From: Alteraurantiacibacter hainanensis
GTDB taxonomy: Bacteria; Pseudomonadota; Alphaproteobacteria; Sphingomonadales; Sphingomonadaceae
Length of the DNA stretch: 64,000 nucleotides
Direction of reading: 5' to 3'
Assembly (NCBI RefSeq): GCF_036321025.1
Contig: NZ_JAZAPB010000002.1
Coordinates: 1,240,001 to 1,304,000, forward strand
The position numbers and the translations under genes were made by a program. The notes beneath the pieces are model-generated. The model did no database searches and was not told the origin of the DNA. It worked only from the letters and a program-made list of their open reading frames with translations. Positions within the stretch are counted from its first letter, which is position 1. Every line of letters begins with the position of its first letter. Below are positions 10,372 through 18,536 of the stretch, in pieces.

Positions 10372-10837
10372 GTTTGCAGTTCCTAGTTCACGTTTTTCCG
10401 GCCACCCGGTTGTTCCGGGGGTCTTTTCTCCGCCATTCGCGGAATTGCGAAGGACGGGCCAAAGGGCCGACATGCCTGCGGGGCCGATTGCCGACGCAGG
10501 CGTTCTTCAGACAGCATGAGAGGCGGGCACGAAACGCTGCCGGCATGGACGTCGTTGCGCCCCGGTGGAAAGCCGACCATGCAGGTTGTCGCGCTCGCAG
10601 ACATGTGATCTGTCTGTCGAACGGCCGGGCGCCTAGGCGAAAACGGGCGGTTTGGCAAGGTGAAAGCGACTCCGCGTACCCCGCGCCCGGCGGCTAATAT
10701 GGAACACATGGAACACTGTCCTGAAGGCGAAATCACCCCCTGCCGCCGCACAGGGCGAGGCGGATTGCAGCGCGGGAGATCGGCGGACGTCATCACCAGG
10801 ACTTTTTCACTTCCCTGATCGGGTGTAGGAAAGTTGG
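10372..10837. other. 466-base intergenic region with the rpsA leader and promoters
   Basis: This stretch lies between the divergent rpsA and DUF962 genes. No convincing coding frame was seen on either strand. It should hold the rpsA promoter and 5' leader (minus strand) and the promoter of the plus-strand gene. A TAATAT hexamer at 10695-10700 could be a -10 box for the latter but has no good -35. A small stem CCCGG/CCGGG lies in the rpsA leader near 10400-10420. Confidence 0.5.
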
Positions 10838-11338
10838 ATGACCATGGCGAAGCAGCTTTCGAAATACCGTGAGTATCATCACGATCACCGCAACGTGCTG
10901 ACGCACGTGGTGGGCATTCCGATGATAGTTCTCGCCATCACCACGCTGCTGGCGCGACCCGCCCTGGGCATCGATATAGAAGGCATCGGTAATCTGGTCG
11001 TGACGCCCGCGATGATTGCCGCGACGCTGGCGGCCGCTTTCTATCTTCGTCTGAATCTCGGCATGGGCGTTGTGATGACCGTTCTTCTGGCGGCGTTTAC
11101 CGCCGCGGGCCACGCGATTGCCTGGGTTTCTCACGCGGCCTGGCTCGGCGGGGGAATCGGCCTGTTCGTGGTCGGCTGGATATTCCAGCTGGTGGGTCAC
11201 AAGTTCGAGGGCCGCAAACCGGCTTTCGTCGATGACCTGCGCAGTTTCCTGGTCGGCCCGCTGTTCCTAGTGGTCGAAGGTCTGTTCGCGCTGGGCCTGA
11301 TGGAAGGGCTGAAGCGGGAGGTTGAGACAACGCACTGA
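10838..11338 (+). CDS. DUF962 / Mpo1-like membrane protein
   Basis: The 166-residue protein has about four membrane segments. It has the family landmarks: YREYHHDHRNVLTHVVGIP near the N-terminus and WIFQLVGHKFEGRKPA later, with the conserved histidines that bind Fe2+ in yeast Mpo1. Mpo1 is a dioxygenase that removes one carbon from 2-hydroxy fatty acids. Sphingomonads build sphingolipids with 2-hydroxy fatty acids, so a related role is plausible but inferred. AGGAAAG precedes the ATG. Confidence 0.85.
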   Translation: MTMAKQLSKYREYHHDHRNVLTHVVGIPMIVLAITTLLARPALGIDIEGIGNLVVTPAMIAATLAAAFYLRLNLGMGVVMTVLLAAFTAAGHAIAWVSHAAWLGGGIGLFVVGWIFQLVGHKFEGRKPAFVDDLRSFLVGPLFLVVEGLFALGLMEGLKREVETTH

Positions 11339-11375
11339 CGCCATCGCAGAGGGCCGAGGCAACGACCGCCGAGGG

Positions 11376-11990
11376 CTAGGCCCGGGAAATCCCTGCCAGC
11401 TGTCGATCGTGCCAGCGCGACAGCAGCAGCAGGGCCAGCGCCGCGCCGATCAGGCACATCAGCATGTCCCACTGCGTATCCCATACGTCGCCCTGCGTGC
11501 CGAGGAATTCCTCCGCGCCTTGGCCGAGCGCCATGGCCGCGCCGAATTCGATCAGTTCGTAGGTGGCGCTGACGGCAAGGCAGCAGGCGAGCAGCAGCAC
11601 GGTAAGCAGCCAGCCCGGTCGCAGCGGGGAAAGCCGCAGCAGCAGTTCGCGAAAGACGATGGCGGGCACGAAACCCTGCATCAGGTGGCCGAACCGGTCG
11701 TAGGGATTGCGCGCGAGATCCAGCATGTCCTGCACGGTAAAGCCGACCGGCACGCGGGCGTAGGTGTAGGCACCGCCCAGCATCAGCACGAACCCGTGGA
11801 ACCCGATCAGGACGAGGGCGAGCGGGGTCAGCGGGAAGACGTTTCGCGTCAGCCACAGCACCGGCAGGGCGATCAGCACCGGGGCCACTTTCATCAGCCA
11901 TGTCGCGCGGTCGAAGGGCTGCCAGCCCGACCATACCAGCATGGTTAGCCACAGCGCCGTCAACACGGTGAGGGCGCTCTCCCGGCTCAC
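11376..11990 (-). CDS. DUF2238 / YjdF-like membrane protein
   Basis: The 204-residue protein has five or six membrane helices and the motifs of the DUF2238 family: GGAYTYARVPVG, NPYDRFGHLMQGFVPA and a following RELLLR, plus TYELIEFG. The function of the family is unknown. Its start overlaps the cmk stop by four bases, so it is the last gene of an aroA-to-cmk transcript. Confidence 0.85.
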   Translation of the reverse strand: MSRESALTVLTALWLTMLVWSGWQPFDRATWLMKVAPVLIALPVLWLTRNVFPLTPLALVLIGFHGFVLMLGGAYTYARVPVGFTVQDMLDLARNPYDRFGHLMQGFVPAIVFRELLLRLSPLRPGWLLTVLLLACCLAVSATYELIEFGAAMALGQGAEEFLGTQGDVWDTQWDMLMCLIGAALALLLLSRWHDRQLAGISRA

Positions 11991-12622
11991 GGGCGGGGCG
12001 GGTGCCCGGTCGCTTCCTCGACGGCACCGATGGCCACCGCGATGCTTTCTTCCTTGTCGAATTCGGTGGTGTCGATGACGAAGGCATCGTCGGCCACGCT
12101 CAGCGGCGCGTCCTTGCGGTTCTTGTCGCGCTCGTCCCGGCGTTCCAGCGCGGCGAGAATCTCTTCCAGTTCAACCTCGCGCCCGGCGTCGCGCAGTTCG
12201 CGGAAACGCCGTTCCGCGCGGGCGGGGGTGCTGGCGGTGATGAACAGTTTCACGTCGGCCTCGGGGGCGATGACGGTGCCGATGTCGCGCCCGTCCAGCA
12301 CTGCGCCGCCCGGCTGGGTGGCAAAGGCGCGCTGCCGCTCGAACAGCGCCTCGCGCACGCCGGGGTGGATGGAGACGCGGCTGGCAAGCCCGCCCACGGC
12401 CTCGCTGCGCAGTTCGGGATTGTCGAGCAGGCTGTCGTGGAAACCGGTGGCGATCACGGCATCGTCCTCGTCATCCGGATCGCCGCCGTTCAGCTTCACC
12501 TGCCAGCCCACCGCGCGGTAGAGCAGTCCGGTATCGAGGTGCGGCAGTCCGAAATGCTTCGCCAGCGCGCGGGCGATGGTGCCCTTGCCACTGGCGGTGG
12601 GTCCGTCGACGGCGATGATCAT
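11987..12622 (-). CDS. cmk: Cytidylate kinase
   Basis: The 211-residue enzyme phosphorylates CMP and dCMP. The P-loop GPTASGKGT (7-15), the LDTGLLYRAVGW segment and VLDGRDIGTVI (nucleotide monophosphate binding) are all present. It overlaps both neighbours by four bases, the CBU_0592-type gene upstream and the DUF2238 gene downstream, giving a tightly packed operon. The aroA-cmk-rpsA grouping supports the assignment. Confidence 0.96.
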   Translation of the reverse strand: MIIAVDGPTASGKGTIARALAKHFGLPHLDTGLLYRAVGWQVKLNGGDPDDEDDAVIATGFHDSLLDNPELRSEAVGGLASRVSIHPGVREALFERQRAFATQPGGAVLDGRDIGTVIAPEADVKLFITASTPARAERRFRELRDAGREVELEEILAALERRDERDKNRKDAPLSVADDAFVIDTTEFDKEESIAVAIGAVEEATGHPPRP

Positions 12623-12897
12623 CCTTCGCGCGCTCCTTCCTCGGTGCGTCTGCGGCCCTTCAGAGCCTTGCTCAGGCCCCACAGCGCGATGGCCGCCCAG
12701 AAGCCTTCCAGCACCAGGCTGGGCCAGTTGGTGTGGACCAGCAGCGATATGGTCAGCAATGCCGCGCCGGCGAGGTTCGTTCCGTGCAGGATGAACGGGT
12801 TGGGCCTGTCCGCAGCGGTCAGGTAGAAATAGGCCCCGATGATGCAGGCCGTGCCGACGAAGCCGATATAGCTGTAAATATCGAGGTCGGTACCCAT
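12619..12897 (-). CDS. CBU_0592-like small membrane protein
   Basis: The 92-residue protein has about three membrane segments and the arrangement IGFVGTACIIGAYFYLT ... FILHGTNLAGAALLTISLL ... EGFWAAIALWGL, which matches the CBU_0592 family of unknown function. Its ATG overlaps the stop of the DUF411 gene (TGATG) and its stop overlaps the start of cmk (ATGA), so it is translated as part of this operon. The C-terminus is basic. Confidence 0.8.
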   Translation of the reverse strand: MGTDLDIYSYIGFVGTACIIGAYFYLTAADRPNPFILHGTNLAGAALLTISLLVHTNWPSLVLEGFWAAIALWGLSKALKGRRRTEEGAREG

Positions 12898-13346
12898 CAC
12901 TCGTAGCTGGCGAAGACGGACATTCCCGCATCGCCGAAGGCAACCACCTGGTAGGGCTGGGTGCGATCGCCCATTTCCATCCCCGGCGAACCGACCGGCA
13001 TTCCCGGGACGGCAAGGCCGCGCACGCCTTCGGGGCGCTCTTCCAGCAGGCGCGCGATATCGGCGGCGGGAACGTGGCCCTCGATCACGTAGCCATCGAC
13101 GATCATCGTATGGCAGGATCGAAGCTGGGCGGGCACGCCGTGCTCGTCCTTCACCGCGCCCATGTCGGTGCTCTGGGAGACGGCGACTTCGGCTTCCATC
13201 CCTTCGCGCACGTGGTCGGCCCAGTGATCGCAGCACCCGCAGTTCGGGTCCTTGAACATGGTGTAGGTCGCGGCCTGGGCGGCGCTGGAGCAGGCGGCAA
13301 GGGCCAGCAGGGCAGGTGCGACAAGACGGCGGAAGCTGTTGGACAC
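12897..13346 (-). CDS. DUF411 periplasmic metal-binding protein
   Basis: After a signal sequence ending near AAQAA, the mature protein begins with a thioredoxin-like strand and the motif DPNCGCCDHW, the cysteine cluster of DUF411. Relatives are often found with copper resistance genes and are thought to bind metal. A GTG start at 13346 is preferred because GGAG lies six bases upstream; the ATG at 13370 would only add eight residues. It follows aroA closely in the same direction. Confidence 0.85.
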   Translation of the reverse strand: MSNSFRRLVAPALLALAACSSAAQAATYTMFKDPNCGCCDHWADHVREGMEAEVAVSQSTDMGAVKDEHGVPAQLRSCHTMIVDGYVIEGHVPAADIARLLEERPEGVRGLAVPGMPVGSPGMEMGDRTQPYQVVAFGDAGMSVFASYE

Positions 13347-13373
13347 GGTCGATCTCCGATTGAATTGCACGGT

Positions 13374-14717
13374 TTAGGTGGGGGCGCCGATCTGTTCGAG
13401 CAAGTCCGTAAAGTTCGGGAAACTCGTGGCGATGGGCCCGGTATCGTCAACGGTCACGCCATCGGTGCTGGCAAGGCCTGCCACGGCCATGCTCATGGCG
13501 ATGCGGTGGTCGAGATGCGTGGTGACCTGTGCGCCGCCGGGCGTGCCGCGCAGGGGTTCGCCGCCAGTCCCCTCGATAACCAGGCCATCGGCGCGTTGTT
13601 CCACGCGCGCCCCGGCCAGCTGGAGCGCGGCGGCCATGGCCGCAATGCGATCGGATTCCTTCACGCGCAGTTCCTCCAGCCCGCTCGTCGTCGTGGTGCC
13701 CTGCGCCAGCGCGGCGGCAACGAACAGGACCGGGAATTCGTCCACCATCGCCGGAACGACGGCGGGGTCGACCTCCACGCCCGTCAGCGCGGAATGGCGC
13801 ACGCGCAGGTCCGCCACGGGTTCTCCGCCTACTTCGCGGCGGTCCAGCTCCTCGATGTGTCCGCCCATGTCTCGCAGCACGTCGAAAAGCGCGGCGCGGG
13901 TGGGGTTGAGGCCGACGTTCTCGATCACGAGATCGCTGCCTTCCACCAGCAGCGCGGCCACGGCGAAGAAGGCGGCGGAGGATGGATCGCCCGGCACGGT
14001 GATGTCCTGCGGCTTCAGGTCCGCCTCTCCATGGATGGCGATCACGCGCTCGCCGTTCTCCTCGCCCACCTCGAGCTTCGCGCCGAAGCCGCGCAGCATC
14101 CGCTCGGAATGGTCGCGCGTCGGCACGGGCTCTATCACCGTGGTCGTCCCGGCGGTGTTCAGTCCGGCCAGCAGCACCGCGCTTTTTACCTGCGCGCTGG
14201 CGACGGGCAGTCGGTAGGTAATCGGAACGGCGGGCGAGATGCCGCGCAGCATGAGGGGCAGGGTGCCGCCCGGCGATGCCTCGAAGGATGCGCCCATCTG
14301 CGAAAGCGGATCGATCACCCGTCCCATCGGTCGCTTCGAAAGGCTGGCATCGCCGGTGAACATGACGGTGATCGGGTGGCTGGCGACAAGGCCCATCAGC
14401 AGCCTCGTCGACGTGCCCGAATTGCCCATGTCGAGCGCGCCGCCCGGCTGCAGCAGCGAGCCTACGCCCACGCCGTGAATGCGCCAGGTGCCGTCCTCCC
14501 CGCGCTCCACCTGCGAGCCCATCGCACGCATGGCGGCGGCGGTAGCCAGCACGTCCTCGCCTTCCAGCAGGCCTGTCACGCGCGTTTCGCCCACTGCCAG
14601 CGCGCCCAGCATGATGGAGCGGTGGCTGATGGATTTGTCGCCGGGCACGCGAATCCGGCCGGTCAGCGGCCCGGTTGCGAAAAACCGTCTGGAAGAGGGC
14701 GGGTTGGAATGGCTCAA
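13374..14717 (-). CDS. aroA: 3-phosphoshikimate 1-carboxyvinyltransferase (EPSP synthase)
   Basis: This enzyme joins phosphoenolpyruvate to shikimate-3-phosphate in aromatic amino acid synthesis. Diagnostic motifs are PGDKSISHRSIMLGALA, MGNSGTSTRLLMG, RDHSERMLRGFGA, LRVKESDRI and LDHRIAMSMAV. The start is uncertain: a TTG at 14717 gives 447 residues, the usual family length, with AGG seven bases upstream, and begins MSHSNPPSSRRF like relatives. An ATG at 14765 adds 16 unconserved residues and has a poorly spaced binding site. It heads the aroA-DUF411-CBU_0592-cmk operon and is divergent from the TIGR02300 gene. Confidence 0.93.
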   Translation of the reverse strand: MSHSNPPSSRRFFATGPLTGRIRVPGDKSISHRSIMLGALAVGETRVTGLLEGEDVLATAAAMRAMGSQVERGEDGTWRIHGVGVGSLLQPGGALDMGNSGTSTRLLMGLVASHPITVMFTGDASLSKRPMGRVIDPLSQMGASFEASPGGTLPLMLRGISPAVPITYRLPVASAQVKSAVLLAGLNTAGTTTVIEPVPTRDHSERMLRGFGAKLEVGEENGERVIAIHGEADLKPQDITVPGDPSSAAFFAVAALLVEGSDLVIENVGLNPTRAALFDVLRDMGGHIEELDRREVGGEPVADLRVRHSALTGVEVDPAVVPAMVDEFPVLFVAAALAQGTTTTSGLEELRVKESDRIAAMAAALQLAGARVEQRADGLVIEGTGGEPLRGTPGGAQVTTHLDHRIAMSMAVAGLASTDGVTVDDTGPIATSFPNFTDLLEQIGAPT

Positions 14718-14861
14718 GCGGGTGCCTATCTGGTCTCGTTCAAGCAGGCGCTTTGACAGCGGCATGCCCCTATGGCAAGGCGCGCCCGCTTGCGATTCCG
14801 CACAGCCGGCGGACAGCACACGAATTTCCCGGAAACTCCCGGACGAGTTAAGGACATACAC

Positions 14862-15182
14862 ATGGTCAAGCCAGAATGGGGCTCCAAGCGAACCTGCCCC
14901 AAATGCGGTGAACGCTTCTACGACCTGGGCAAGGAAGACCCGGTCACCTGCATCGAATGCGGCAACGAATGGACGCCCGAGCCGGTGCTCAAGTCCAAGC
15001 AGCCGATCCCGTTCGAGGAAGAGAAGAAGGACGAGAAGAAGGAATCGGATTCCGATCTCGCCGACGACGATCTGGAAGATATCGACGAAGACGACGATTC
15101 GCCCGACAACGATGTCGACCTGGGCGGAGACGACGACCTCGGCGTGCAGACGGCGGACGACGACGAGGAGGACGATAATTAG
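14862..15182 (+). CDS. TIGR02300 family zinc-ribbon protein with acidic tail
   Basis: The 106-residue protein starts with a conserved KPEWGSKRTCPKCGERFYDLGKEDP block; two CxxC knuckles (TCPKCG and TCIECG) form a zinc ribbon. The second half is a low-complexity tail, almost all Asp and Glu. The family is found widely in alphaproteobacteria and has no known function. The ATG at 14862 has AAGGA eight bases upstream and starts the conserved block, so the longer upstream frame is discarded. Confidence 0.88.
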   Translation: MVKPEWGSKRTCPKCGERFYDLGKEDPVTCIECGNEWTPEPVLKSKQPIPFEEEKKDEKKESDSDLADDDLEDIDEDDDSPDNDVDLGGDDDLGVQTADDDEEDDN

Positions 15183-15192
15183 GGGTTGCACT

Positions 15193-15223
15193 GGAGGCGG
15201 CCCCGCAATAAAGGGCTGCCTCC
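15193..15223 (+). terminator. Hairpin after the TIGR02300 gene
   Basis: Eleven-base arms GGAGGCGGCCC and GGGCTGCCTCC pair with one G-U wobble around a nine-base loop, ten bases past the stop. No T run follows, so termination is likely but not certain. Confidence 0.5.
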
Positions 15224-15280
15224 CGGCCGCACTGGCGGTCGGAAACGGCATCTGATAGGATGCCGGGCATCGATGGATTA

Positions 15281-15356
15281 GGGGCCTTAGCTCAGCTGGG
15301 AGAGCGCAACACTGGCAGTGTTGAGGTCAGCGGTTCGATCCCGCTAGGCTCCACCA
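15281..15356 (+). tRNA. tRNA-Ala (anticodon GGC)
   Basis: The cloverleaf is complete over 76 bases. The acceptor arms GGGGCCT and AGGCTCC pair with one G-U. The anticodon stem is CAACA/TGTTG with loop CTGGCAG, giving anticodon GGC. The T arm is AGCGG-TTCGATC-CCGCT, then discriminator A and an encoded CCA end. It stands alone between the TIGR02300 gene and ffh. Confidence 0.95.
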
Positions 15357-15496
15357 TCGAAAACGGAAATACCGCCCCGCCACCAGGCTGGGTGCATTGT
15401 TGAGCGGGTCTTCGGACCTACGCTGGCCGACGAGTTCTCGTCCGCCGGCGTTTTTCGCGTTTGGCCCGAATGGGTCGTAATGGAGCTGAGTAGCGC

Positions 15497-16969
15497 ATGT
15501 TCGATACGCTGTCCGATCGCCTGAATTCCGTCTTCGACCGTCTGCGCGGTCGCGGGGCGCTGGGCGAACAGGACGTGCGCGATGCCATGCGCGAAGTTCG
15601 CGTCGCCCTGCTGGAAGCCGACGTGGCGCTGCCCGTCGCGCGCGATTTCATTTCCCGCGTCACCGAACGCGCCATCGGCCGGGAAGTGCTGAAGTCGGTC
15701 ACCCCCGGCCAGCAGGTCATCAAGATCGTCAACGACGAGCTGATCACCATGCTGGGCGGCGAGGAAGAAGGCGCCGGCGAGGCCGTGCCGATCAACCTCG
15801 ACGTCAAGCCGCCCGCCGTCGTGATGATGGTCGGCCTGCAAGGCTCGGGCAAGACCACCAGCACCGCCAAGATCGCCAAGCTGCTGAAGGATAAGCAGGG
15901 CAAGAAGCCGCTGATGGCCTCGCTCGACGTCAATCGTCCGGCGGCGCAGGAACAGCTGGCCGTGCTGGGCGAGCAGGCGGGCGTCGCCACCCTGCCGATC
16001 GTGCCGGGCCAGCAGCCGGTGGACATTGCCAGGCGCGCGCTGGAAGCGGCGCGGTTGCAGAATGTCGACGTGCTGATGCTGGATACCGCGGGCCGCCTGC
16101 ACGTGGACGAGGCGCTGATGGCCGAGATGAAGGCCGTCGCGGGCGTATCCAATCCCGCCGAAGTGCTGCTGGTGGTGGACAGCCTGACCGGTCAGGACGC
16201 GGTGAACGTCGCCAGGAGCTTTACCGAGGAAGTGCCGCTGACCGGCGTCGTCCTCACCCGCATGGACGGCGATGCCCGCGGCGGCGCGGCGCTTTCGATG
16301 CGCGCCGTAACGGGCAAGCCGATCAAGTTCGCCGGTACCGGTGAGAAGCTCGACGCGATCGAGCGCTTCCACCCGGCGCGCGTTGCCGACCGCATCCTTG
16401 GCATGGGCGACGTCGTTTCGCTGGTGGAAAAGGCTGCCGAGAGCATCAAAGCGGAAGAGGCCGAGGAACTGGCCAACCGCATGATGAAGGGCAAGTTCGA
16501 CCTGAACGACCTTCGCAAGCAGCTGCAGCAGATGCAGAACATGGGCGGGCTGGGCATGCTGGCAGGAATGATGCCGGGCATGAAGAAGGCCAAGGCCGCC
16601 ATGGCGAACGCCAACATGGACGACAAGGTGCTGGTGCACATGGATGCCATCATCGGCTCCATGACCAAGAAGGAACGCGCCAACCCCGGATTGCTCAACG
16701 CCAAGCGCAAGAAGCGCGTGGCGGCGGGCAGCGGCACCTCGGTGCAGGAGGTCAACAAGATCCTGAAGATGCACCAGGAAATGGGCCGCGCCATGAAGCA
16801 GCTGAAGAAGATGGGCGGCATGAAGGGTCTTGCCGCGCTGTTCGGCGGCGGCGGTGGCGGAATGGGCGGTTCGCCCAGCGGTGCCCCCGGATTGCCGGGC
16901 GGCGGGATGCCGGGCCTTCCCGGCGGCCAGCTGCCCCCCGAAATGCAGGATTTTCTCAAGAAGAAATAG
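15497..16969 (+). CDS. ffh: Signal recognition particle protein Ffh
   Basis: The 490-residue GTPase binds signal sequences of nascent membrane proteins and targets ribosomes to FtsY. The N domain (about 1-85) is followed by the G domain with GLQGSGKTTS, DVNRPAAQEQL, DTAGRLHVDE and TRMDGDARGG. The C-terminal M domain is Met-rich (MQNMGGLGMLAGMMPGMKK). It ends in an unusual Gly/Met/Pro-rich stretch, then a short conserved end. It starts the ffh-rpsP-rimM run, 36 bases before rpsP. No SRP RNA gene was recognised here. Confidence 0.97.
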   Translation: MFDTLSDRLNSVFDRLRGRGALGEQDVRDAMREVRVALLEADVALPVARDFISRVTERAIGREVLKSVTPGQQVIKIVNDELITMLGGEEEGAGEAVPINLDVKPPAVVMMVGLQGSGKTTSTAKIAKLLKDKQGKKPLMASLDVNRPAAQEQLAVLGEQAGVATLPIVPGQQPVDIARRALEAARLQNVDVLMLDTAGRLHVDEALMAEMKAVAGVSNPAEVLLVVDSLTGQDAVNVARSFTEEVPLTGVVLTRMDGDARGGAALSMRAVTGKPIKFAGTGEKLDAIERFHPARVADRILGMGDVVSLVEKAAESIKAEEAEELANRMMKGKFDLNDLRKQLQQMQNMGGLGMLAGMMPGMKKAKAAMANANMDDKVLVHMDAIIGSMTKKERANPGLLNAKRKKRVAAGSGTSVQEVNKILKMHQEMGRAMKQLKKMGGMKGLAALFGGGGGGMGGSPSGAPGLPGGGMPGLPGGQLPPEMQDFLKKK

Positions 16970-17005
16970 TTTTTTCAAAGATTTGGACTGGAAAGGTAAG
17001 TTACA

Positions 17006-17554
17006 ATGTCAATCTCCCTTCGTCTCTCGCGCGGCGGCGCCAAGAAGCGTCCGTACTATCGCATCGTGGCGGCCGACAGCCGTCGTGCCCGTGACGGCAA
17101 GTATCTGGAGCAGCTGGGCACCTACAACCCGATGCTCCCCAAGGACGACGACAACCGCGTGAAGTTCGACGAGGACCGCGTGCGTTACTGGCTGGGCGTC
17201 GGCGCACAGCCGAGCGACCGCGTGGCCCGTTTCCTCGACGCCGCGGGCATCCGCGAGCGTGAGGCGCGCAACAACCCGCAGAAGGGCGAACCTGGCGCGA
17301 ACGCCAAGGAACGCGCCGAGGAAAAGGCGGCCAAGGAAGCCGAGCGCAAGGAAGCCGAAGAAGCCGCCAAGGCCGAAGCTGCCGAAGCCCCTGCTGAAGA
17401 GGAAGCGCCCGCCGAGGAAGCTGCCGCCGAGGAAGGCACTGCTGCCGAAGCCGCGGAAAGCGCCGAGGAAGCCAAGGAAGAGGCTCCTGCCGAGGAAGCC
17501 GCTGCCGAGGATGCTGGCGAAGAAAAGGCCGAAGAAGAAAAGTCGGAAGGCTGA
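17006..17554 (+). CDS. rpsP: 30S ribosomal protein S16 with long Ala/Glu-rich extension
   Basis: Residues 1 to about 85 are a normal S16 (SLRLSRGGAKKRPYYRIVAAD, LGTYNPM, YWLGVGAQPSDRV). The protein then continues for some 95 residues of nearly pure Ala, Glu and Lys, for a total of 182 residues against about 80-90 in most bacteria. Extended S16 is known in alphaproteobacteria, though this tail is long. It may be a flexible solvent-exposed helix. It follows ffh and precedes rimM in the conserved order. Confidence 0.95.
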   Translation: MSISLRLSRGGAKKRPYYRIVAADSRRARDGKYLEQLGTYNPMLPKDDDNRVKFDEDRVRYWLGVGAQPSDRVARFLDAAGIREREARNNPQKGEPGANAKERAEEKAAKEAERKEAEEAAKAEAAEAPAEEEAPAEEAAAEEGTAAEAAESAEEAKEEAPAEEAAAEDAGEEKAEEEKSEG

Positions 17555-17578
17555 TCTTTCTCGGGGAATTCGCACCTC

Positions 17579-18076
17579 GTGTCCGATAATGCTTCACGCC
17601 CCGTCACGCTGGCCGCCGTTACCGGCGCGCACGGCGTGGCGGGCGAAGTGCGTCTGAAGCTGTTCGGCGAGGGGTTCGAAACTCTGAAGGGCCACAAGTC
17701 CTTCAATGACGGCGCGCTGACGCTGAAGAAGATCCGCGACGACAACAAGGGCGGCGCCGTCGCCCGCTTCGCGGAAGTGCCGGATCGCACCGCGGCAGAG
17801 GCGCTGCGCGGAACCGTGCTGACCGTGCCGCGCTCCGCCCTGCCTCCTCTGGAAGAGGGCGAATACTACCACGCCGACCTGATCGGCCTGGCCGCCGTGT
17901 CCACCACCGGCGAAGAGCTGGGCGAAGTGATCGCGGTGGAGAATTTCGGCGCGGGCGACGTGATCGAGATCAGGCGCGCGAACGGCAAGACTTTCATGGT
18001 CCCCATGCGCGTGGAAGCCGTACCCGGCTGGGACGCCGAGACACTTACCGTCACCCAGGACTTCGCCGATCAGTGA
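17579..18076 (+). CDS. rimM: 16S rRNA processing protein RimM
   Basis: The 165-residue protein binds S19 and helps mature the 30S head. The N-terminal barrel shows TLAAVTGAHGVAGEVRLKLFGE and the C-terminal PRC-barrel begins at EGEYYHADLIGL and ends with the VPGWDAETLTV segment. The start is GTG. It follows rpsP by 24 bases. In most bacteria trmD comes next, but here six unrelated genes intervene. Confidence 0.95.
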   Translation: MSDNASRPVTLAAVTGAHGVAGEVRLKLFGEGFETLKGHKSFNDGALTLKKIRDDNKGGAVARFAEVPDRTAAEALRGTVLTVPRSALPPLEEGEYYHADLIGLAAVSTTGEELGEVIAVENFGAGDVIEIRRANGKTFMVPMRVEAVPGWDAETLTVTQDFADQ

Positions 18077-18147
18077 CGCCGCGTCTTGCGGCAGGCGTGC
18101 TATCACGTTAATACACCTGCGGGACGCGAGGCAGAAGGATTGAAAGC

Positions 18148-18501
18148 ATGTGGGTTCTCTGGGTACTGCTGGCCATCGGGCTTATCGCCGGAATGTCCGC
18201 CGGCCTGGCGTTGGGCCTGCACCTGCTGATGCCGCGCATTGCAGAGAGGGCGCGCATCCTGTGGGCCTCGGGTCTTGCGGCGTTCCTTCCCGTGAGCCTG
18301 ATCTTCGGCGGCTTCTTCCTGGAAGCCGAGGTCGCCGACGATGATTTCTACCTCAGCGTGCTGGCGCTGGTCATGCTCAGCTTCGTGATCCTGTCAGTCT
18401 GCTGCCTTCCGCCCGCGTGGTGGGCTACCACCAGGCTGGGTCGCGGCAGGACCGACACGCCCGAGCTTGAATCTGACGAGCCCGAACTGATCGAGGGCTG
18501 A
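18148..18501 (+). CDS. Hypothetical small membrane protein
   Basis: The 117-residue protein has three predicted membrane segments (about 2-25, 38-60 and 70-95) and an acidic C-terminus. AGAAGGA lies upstream of the ATG. No family is recognised. It is the first of six inserted genes between rimM and trmD, all on the same strand. Confidence 0.65.
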   Translation: MWVLWVLLAIGLIAGMSAGLALGLHLLMPRIAERARILWASGLAAFLPVSLIFGGFFLEAEVADDDFYLSVLALVMLSFVILSVCCLPPAWWATTRLGRGRTDTPELESDEPELIEG

Positions 18502-18536
18502 TCGGGAACTCTTGCCGCGCGCAGTGTTGATTTCCC

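Noticed and set aside
10383..10796. A 137-codon minus-strand frame upstream of rpsA
   Set aside because: Composition is Pro/Arg/Cys mixed with no motif or binding site; it lies where the rpsA promoter and leader should be.
13074..14756. A 560-codon plus-strand frame
   Set aside because: It runs antisense to aroA and the DUF411 gene and has no domain signatures.
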